A stretch of 21,622 nt of DNA. Origin: Apostichopus californicus (lineage: Eukaryota; Echinodermata; Holothuroidea; Aspidochirotida; Stichopodidae). Below are positions 17,931 to 21,622 of this stretch, one piece after another. The stretch spans positions 1 through 21,622 of the forward strand of contig JAIPMN010022227.1 of assembly GCA_020650975.1 (NCBI GenBank). The letters are read 5' to 3'. The stretch's first letter is position 1; each line of letters begins with the position of its first letter. The position numbers were made by a program, and so were the translations under genes. Below the pieces are notes generated by a model. It was not told where the DNA came from, ran no database searches, and saw only the letters and a program-made list of their open reading frames with translations.

Positions 17931-18984
17931 CCTGGCTTGCCAAAAGCAGCATGCATGCTCTGCAGTTCATACGAGATAAGAGAAAGGCAAATAGAAGTCA
18001 ATCAGGAGAGAAAAAAGAAAAAAGAAAAAAAAAAGGTTATTGTACACCTTCTCTCAGAAGTGGTAATGCAAGATGATCTATGAGGCATTACAGTAACATT
18101 AAAAAGAGTGGCAAGTTTGGGTCGCCAATTTGACGTGGGAAGAATATGCCAAAAATTATAACTATGGCAATTTAATGTGAATAAATCTTTGTGGATATTT
18201 CACCACAAAGTAATAATGAACTTCAATCCATGTCAATTCTTCAATCATCCGTCGTGTATAACACATAGGTTAAAGGTTAAGTAGAAATACAAAGTCCTCC
18301 TAGCTTTTGTCCAATTTATGTAGGCATATCTAGTTGGAATTATAAAAAATTAGCACTAATTGTACAACAATTTTTTTTTTTTTGAAATAGAAAGAAGTTG
18401 GCAATTTTGGATATACCATATGGTTGAATTTTGGTAACCCACGTGAGATCACCTTTGAAAAAGTGAGATAGGCACTAAAATGATCAGCAAAAGAATTTTT
18501 CACAGGAAGTGGACCGATAATTACTATCAGACACCTGGCTATTATCAAGACACATGACATTTCCAGGAGCAACATTCGCAGACACCCTTATCGCTTATGT
18601 TTCATATGTTGAGATATTTACAATCTAAAAAGTTTGACATTCCATAAAACTGATAAATGGAGTACATTATCAGATAGATTAAATGCATAAGAATTTTGTT
18701 TTCCTAACGGTGGACCAACTTGACCTTTCATGTCCCTCATGTTTGCTGCAAACTGTATCAAGCATCTCGGCGAAATAACTATGATTACTCGTCCGTTTTA
18801 TTTTCATTTGGCGAACGCATCTTGGAGGGGGGGTTTCTTACTTTGATCGATGGGGTCCTCCGGCCATACCCAAAATTAACAGGGGGGGATGTTAAAGTAG
18901 GTATTTGTAGGAAAAAAATTGTTCAGAGTTTCTATACACACGCTAATATGATTCACTCACTATTTGTAAATACACTAGTATGTT
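17931..18984. other. Non-coding stretch; one long plus-strand frame
   Basis: No gene is supported. A plus-strand frame open from 18708 to 19010 reads GERILEGGFLTLIDGVLRPY and onward; it has no ATG in good position, no good acceptor, and its end runs into the 12-bp repeat. I treat it as unproven. Confidence 0.3.
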
Positions 18985-19107
18985 CACTCACTGAACAATG
19001 TTCACCATAACGTTCACCATACAGTTCACTTGAAAGTTCACTTTAATGTTCACTCGAATGTTCACTTGAATGTTCACTTGATAGTTCACTTGATAGTTCA
19101 CTTGATT
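18985..19107. repeat. 12-bp tandem repeat
   Basis: About ten units of GTTCACTTGAAT and variants (GTTCACTTGATA, GTTCACTCGAAT) run in tandem. The right half is the more uniform, and units drift toward the left edge, where single GTTCACT words are spaced less regularly. Confidence 0.85.
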
Positions 19108-19265
19108 AAATATATAGTCCAACACTAACTCTCAAAAACCCCACCAGTGATCAGGCCTGTAGAAAGAGGTAGAAAACAAAGGCAACACTAACAGGGGGGC
19201 TGTCCTATCAGCCTTATCCATTTCCGCAAAACTGGAAAAGCTGCAGATCTGCTGGGATAAGAGGT

Positions 19266-19335
19266 CTGAGGGGGCTGAGGGGGATGAGGGGGATAAGGGG
19301 GATGAAGGGGGAGGGAGGGAGGGAGGGAGGGAAGG
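19266..19335. repeat. G-rich minisatellite
   Basis: GGGGGATGA/GGGGGATAA units grade into a clean (GGGA)n run (about 19310-19332). The plus strand has many G-runs and is quadruplex-capable; the opposite strand translates only to Ser/Pro runs. Confidence 0.75.
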
Positions 19336-20285
19336 GATCACAAGACAACTATTGAAAACGTTGGAAATACGACATAAAAAGTCACACAATTTGGTTCTTT
19401 AACTTCATTAACTTTCTGACCTAGGTTAACGGTTAATGTACACACAGGCTAAACGTTGAGGACTAAACCTCACACATATATATTTCCTGGAACTTCTTCT
19501 AACGACTATAATATTCCAGACATCTCTAGGATTTTGTTAAAATGGAACTTACTTACATTCCAAAAATGGTTTGAAGATTTTTATGGAAAATTTTATCGAA
19601 TGCAGGAAACATTAATCATCGAGAGAGATTAACAACTGAAGAGTTTTGATGAAAACTTTCGAATATTACGGAGCTTAAATCTCATGGGAGAAATACTTGT
19701 GAATGATCATGTAGGGGTTTTTCCTCCTTATAATACTCATATAGTTCGTAATGAACATTGTGAATGGGACAAACAACAGTTGTGCATAATTTAAAAAAAA
19801 AAAAAAGCGGGGTTTATATCACAGCATGACAAATAATTAATACCCCAAATCCTCGAACTAACACGAATTTGAAATGATAATGAACAAGACGAACGACAAG
19901 CCTAACAATATACTGCTTATTTCAATTTTTAATGAAAACTACGGAAGACATAGCAACCGTTGCGAGCTGCCAAGATTTGACTTCTAAATGTTAATTATGA
20001 ATATTTCCATGTATACCTGTACTTGTTTTAAGTTTTAAATGTTTCATACTTTGCACAAGGGGAAGAGGGTGGGGGAGGTGGGAGGGTGAGGTGGGAGGTG
20101 GGAGGGGTGTCCCAGAGGGTAGTGACTGCACTACTATGACTTTATTGTTTACAAAGCAATTGTGTGTACATGTAGTGAGTCAGATCGAGTTGGTGAGGAG
20201 AGATAGTGCTTAAGTCTCGATCCAGATAACATAGCACTTAGCAATTAAGCAAACATAAACAATCGTGGGAGAGTATTAAAGTTAA
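19336..20285. other. AT-rich non-coding stretch with a G-rich tract
   Basis: No gene was seen. A poly(A) run lies near 19792-19805. The plus strand is G-rich at about 20058-20112, with GGTGGGAGG-type units. Otherwise nothing identifiable. Confidence 0.4.
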
Positions 20286-20450
20286 CGAAGCAAAATTAGC
20301 AGCAAGAAAACGTTCAAGAAGAATGTGAACTTTGCAAAGGAAGCAGCAGAACTAAGTGAGATATCCTTCCAACTTGATGGACTAGTGCTCCCAGTAGGGC
20401 CAGTACACAACCAGAACAATACAAAAGGATTCAAAAGGAGGAAGACGTGA
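20286..20450 (+). other. Open frame, 54 codons, function unknown
   Basis: The frame reads KKNVNFAKEAAELSEISFQL and then DGLVLPVGPVHNQNN before TGA at 20448-20450. An overlapping frame (PSRASTQPEQYKRIQKEEDV) runs to a donor-like AAG|GTGACC near 20457. Both look protein-like, which shows how little weight such frames carry by themselves. There is no homology that I recognise. Confidence 0.12.
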
Positions 20451-20659
20451 AGGAAGGTGACCCCATCTAGGTGTCTTTTGGGGTGCTATGCTGTGCAATT
20501 AAGTTGTATCCATGATTTATATTATTAAATGTTTAATTATCAATATCGAGAAAGTGTGTTGGCAATGGAGCTCTCCAGCTTTTCAATAGAGGGCGCTGTC
20601 ACATCGATCTTAATGCGCGGGATCTATAACGTTTACAGATATCTTATTAATCAAAGAAA

Positions 20660-20890
20660 ATCGATTGCGTGACAGCAGTTTGGCTAAACGAAAAAATTAC
20701 CTTTATTAAAAAACAAGTTAAGGAGCTTGAAGCAATTAGACCGACTGGAAACTTTATAAAAATGTTTCAAGAGATCTCTGGTTCAATAAATTACGAAAAC
20801 GAAATTGTACATACTACTAGCGACCGACTCACGTACGGTACTGATTTGCATTCCGAGACTTCAACTTATCGAGTTCACAGAGCTAGATAG
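20660..20890 (+). CDS. Candidate exon, 73-76 codons, function unknown
   Basis: The frame is open from just after a TAA near 20650 and reads VTAVWLNEKITFIKKQVKEL, EAIRPTGNFIKMFQEISGSI and onward to TAG at 20888-20890. The first 45 residues are amphipathic and could form helices (a possible short coiled coil around EKITFIKKQVKELEAI). An acceptor-like TTTACAG lies about 20 bases before the open part, but a stop intervenes in this frame. No clear donor is in phase before the stop. It might be joined to the terminal exon at 21088. No family is recognised. Confidence 0.2.
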   Translation: MDCVTAVWLNEKITFIKKQVKELEAIRPTGNFIKMFQEISGSINYENEIVHTTSDRLTYGTDLHSETSTYRVHRAR

Positions 20891-21087
20891 GATCGATAAG
20901 ACAACGTCCTCTGTTGGCTTTGCGCATGGCAGGAGAGATCCATTGAGGAGGCAAGGAAGCAAAGAATGCAATGAATATTTTAAAATTTGCATAGACGCAC
21001 TGCAAAAGGTCCATAAGATCACTTTCTCAAGGTTGACTCATCCAAAGTTTTGAAAATATTTTGCACTTCAATTTTGTTTCCCCACAG

Positions 21088-21183
21088 GGTTCTTTCATTT
21101 GGAGCCAGCTAATCTCCAAAACTGACCAAAGCCTCAGCATTGAAGTTCTTTCCCCCCCTGGGTTCAAGCTTCTCCAGCGGTGA
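21088..21183 (+). CDS. Candidate terminal exon, function unknown
   Basis: A strong acceptor (CAATTTTGTTTCCCCACAG, ending at 21087) precedes a phase-0 frame of 31 codons, GSFIWSQLISKTDQSLSIEV then LSPPGFKLLQR, ending at TGA 21181-21183. The composition is protein-like. The opposite strand also holds a frame (MADNLAFHDSFLTSPLEKLE and onward) that is interrupted by a stop, so strand choice depends mainly on the acceptor. No homologue is recognised. Confidence 0.25.
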   Translation, partial: GSFIWSQLISKTDQSLSIEVLSPPGFKLLQR

Positions 21184-21226
21184 TGTGAGAAAACTATCAT
21201 GGAAAGCCAAATTGTCTGCCATTCAG

Positions 21227-21240
21227 GTTGCCATAGCAAC
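21227..21240. promoter_or_regulatory. RFX X-box
   Basis: GTTGCCATAGCAAC fits the X-box pattern RYYNYY-AT-RRNRAC fully and differs by one base from the canonical GTTGCCATGGCAAC. It lies between the plus-strand candidate exon and the minus-strand frame at 21313-21621, so it is not upstream of a start that I can identify within the window. Confidence 0.35.
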
Positions 21241-21312
21241 CATACTTAGCGGTATGTGATGCATGCATAGTCATGAACCATACAGTGACCTCCCATAATA
21301 TTTTTCAACAAC

Positions 21313-21621
21313 CTAAACAAAACTCCTTGTTTTTATCTTTTTCCATTCTTTTCGATCTGGAAGGGATCTCCATTTTTTTTTTTCTTCGGAGTGAAGATCT
21401 TGATGTATATTTACAATATTATCGCGAGCATCTGAGCAAATTGTAGATAGCCCGCGATCGATCCACTGGGAGTCGTAATGTGAGATGATACTACAAAACA
21501 ATGGTATAAGATTGGTTAAGCTTGCTAGGGCTCTCCATACAGTAGTTTGTACAATATTCACACTCACATGCCGAAACTTGTCGTCTCTTTGCCCCTGCTT
21601 GAAATACGATAGCACCTCCAG
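21313..21621 (-). CDS. Partial open frame running off the window, function unknown
   Basis: On the minus strand the frame is open for about 103 codons from the window edge to a stop near 21313. It begins LEVLSYFKQGQRDDKFRH, and immediately after that lies a donor-like GTGAGT (intron from 21567). It may therefore be a short exon (21568-21622, incomplete) followed by intron, or one longer exon continuing to KIKTRSFV. Composition is mixed and non-repetitive. There is no recognised domain, and the start is outside the window. Confidence 0.27.
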   Translation of the reverse strand: MEVLSYFKQGQRDDKFRHVSVNIVQTTVWRALASLTNLIPLFCSIISHYDSQWIDRGLSTICSDARDNIVNIHQDLHSEEKKKWRSLPDRKEWKKIKTRSFV

Positions 21622-21622
21622 G

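Noticed and set aside
18720-19010. 96-codon plus-strand gene
   Set aside because: There is no ATG in a good position and no good acceptor, and its 3' third runs into the 12-bp repeat.
20588-20604. CTCF or REST half-site (AGAGGGCGCTGTC)
   Set aside because: Only the core GGCGCTGTC half matches; the rest of either consensus is missing.

Overview
The window looks like non-coding, AT-rich nuclear DNA from a marine invertebrate. An echinoderm, possibly a sea cucumber, is my best guess. The guess rests on composition, on polymorphic-looking minisatellites, and on LINE/SINE tails of a kind common in deuterostome and mollusc genomes; it is not proven. No operon-like layout, ribosome binding sites or long open frames occur. 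No complete protein-coding gene can be supported. What could be coding is a scatter of short exon-like frames (30-100 codons) with plausible splice signals. Frames this short arise easily by chance here, so each carries low confidence.

The best-supported content is repetitive. The window opens on the 3' end of a non-LTR retrotransposon: the last codons of the reverse transcriptase frame, a short 3' UTR and an (ATT)n tail. A second, 5'-truncated copy lies at 14.5-14.7 kb and a tail-only copy at 16.8 kb. Two SINE-like elements on the minus strand, at 6.8-7.1 kb and 13.1-13.5 kb, have different tRNA-like heads but the same 3' body and (ATT)n tail. The first sits inside an old ~250-bp tandem repeat at 6.6-7.5 kb. 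A ~130-bp fold-back element with a nearly perfect 24-bp stem lies just before it, at 6.37-6.50 kb. Tandem arrays include a ~22-bp satellite (155-662), an 18-bp minisatellite of about 0.9 kb (10190-11087), a 12-bp repeat (18985-19107) and trinucleotide runs (16.8-17.0 kb). G- or C-rich strand-asymmetric tracts recur through the window.

Candidate coding pieces follow. On the minus strand at 5584-5744 there is an exon-like frame with an in-frame stop, resembling the MG2/MG3 junction of alpha-2-macroglobulin/complement C3 family proteins. On the plus strand there are exon-like 3' ends at 8621-8656, 11516-11660 and 21088-21183. On the minus strand there are frames at 3042-3146, 4041-4256 and 21313-21621 (the last open to the window edge), and a possible promoter plus two small exons between 17.9 and 17.4 kb. 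Three RFX-type X-box sequences were seen. Nothing ties these pieces into one gene; they most likely represent introns and intergenic DNA with a few real exons at most.
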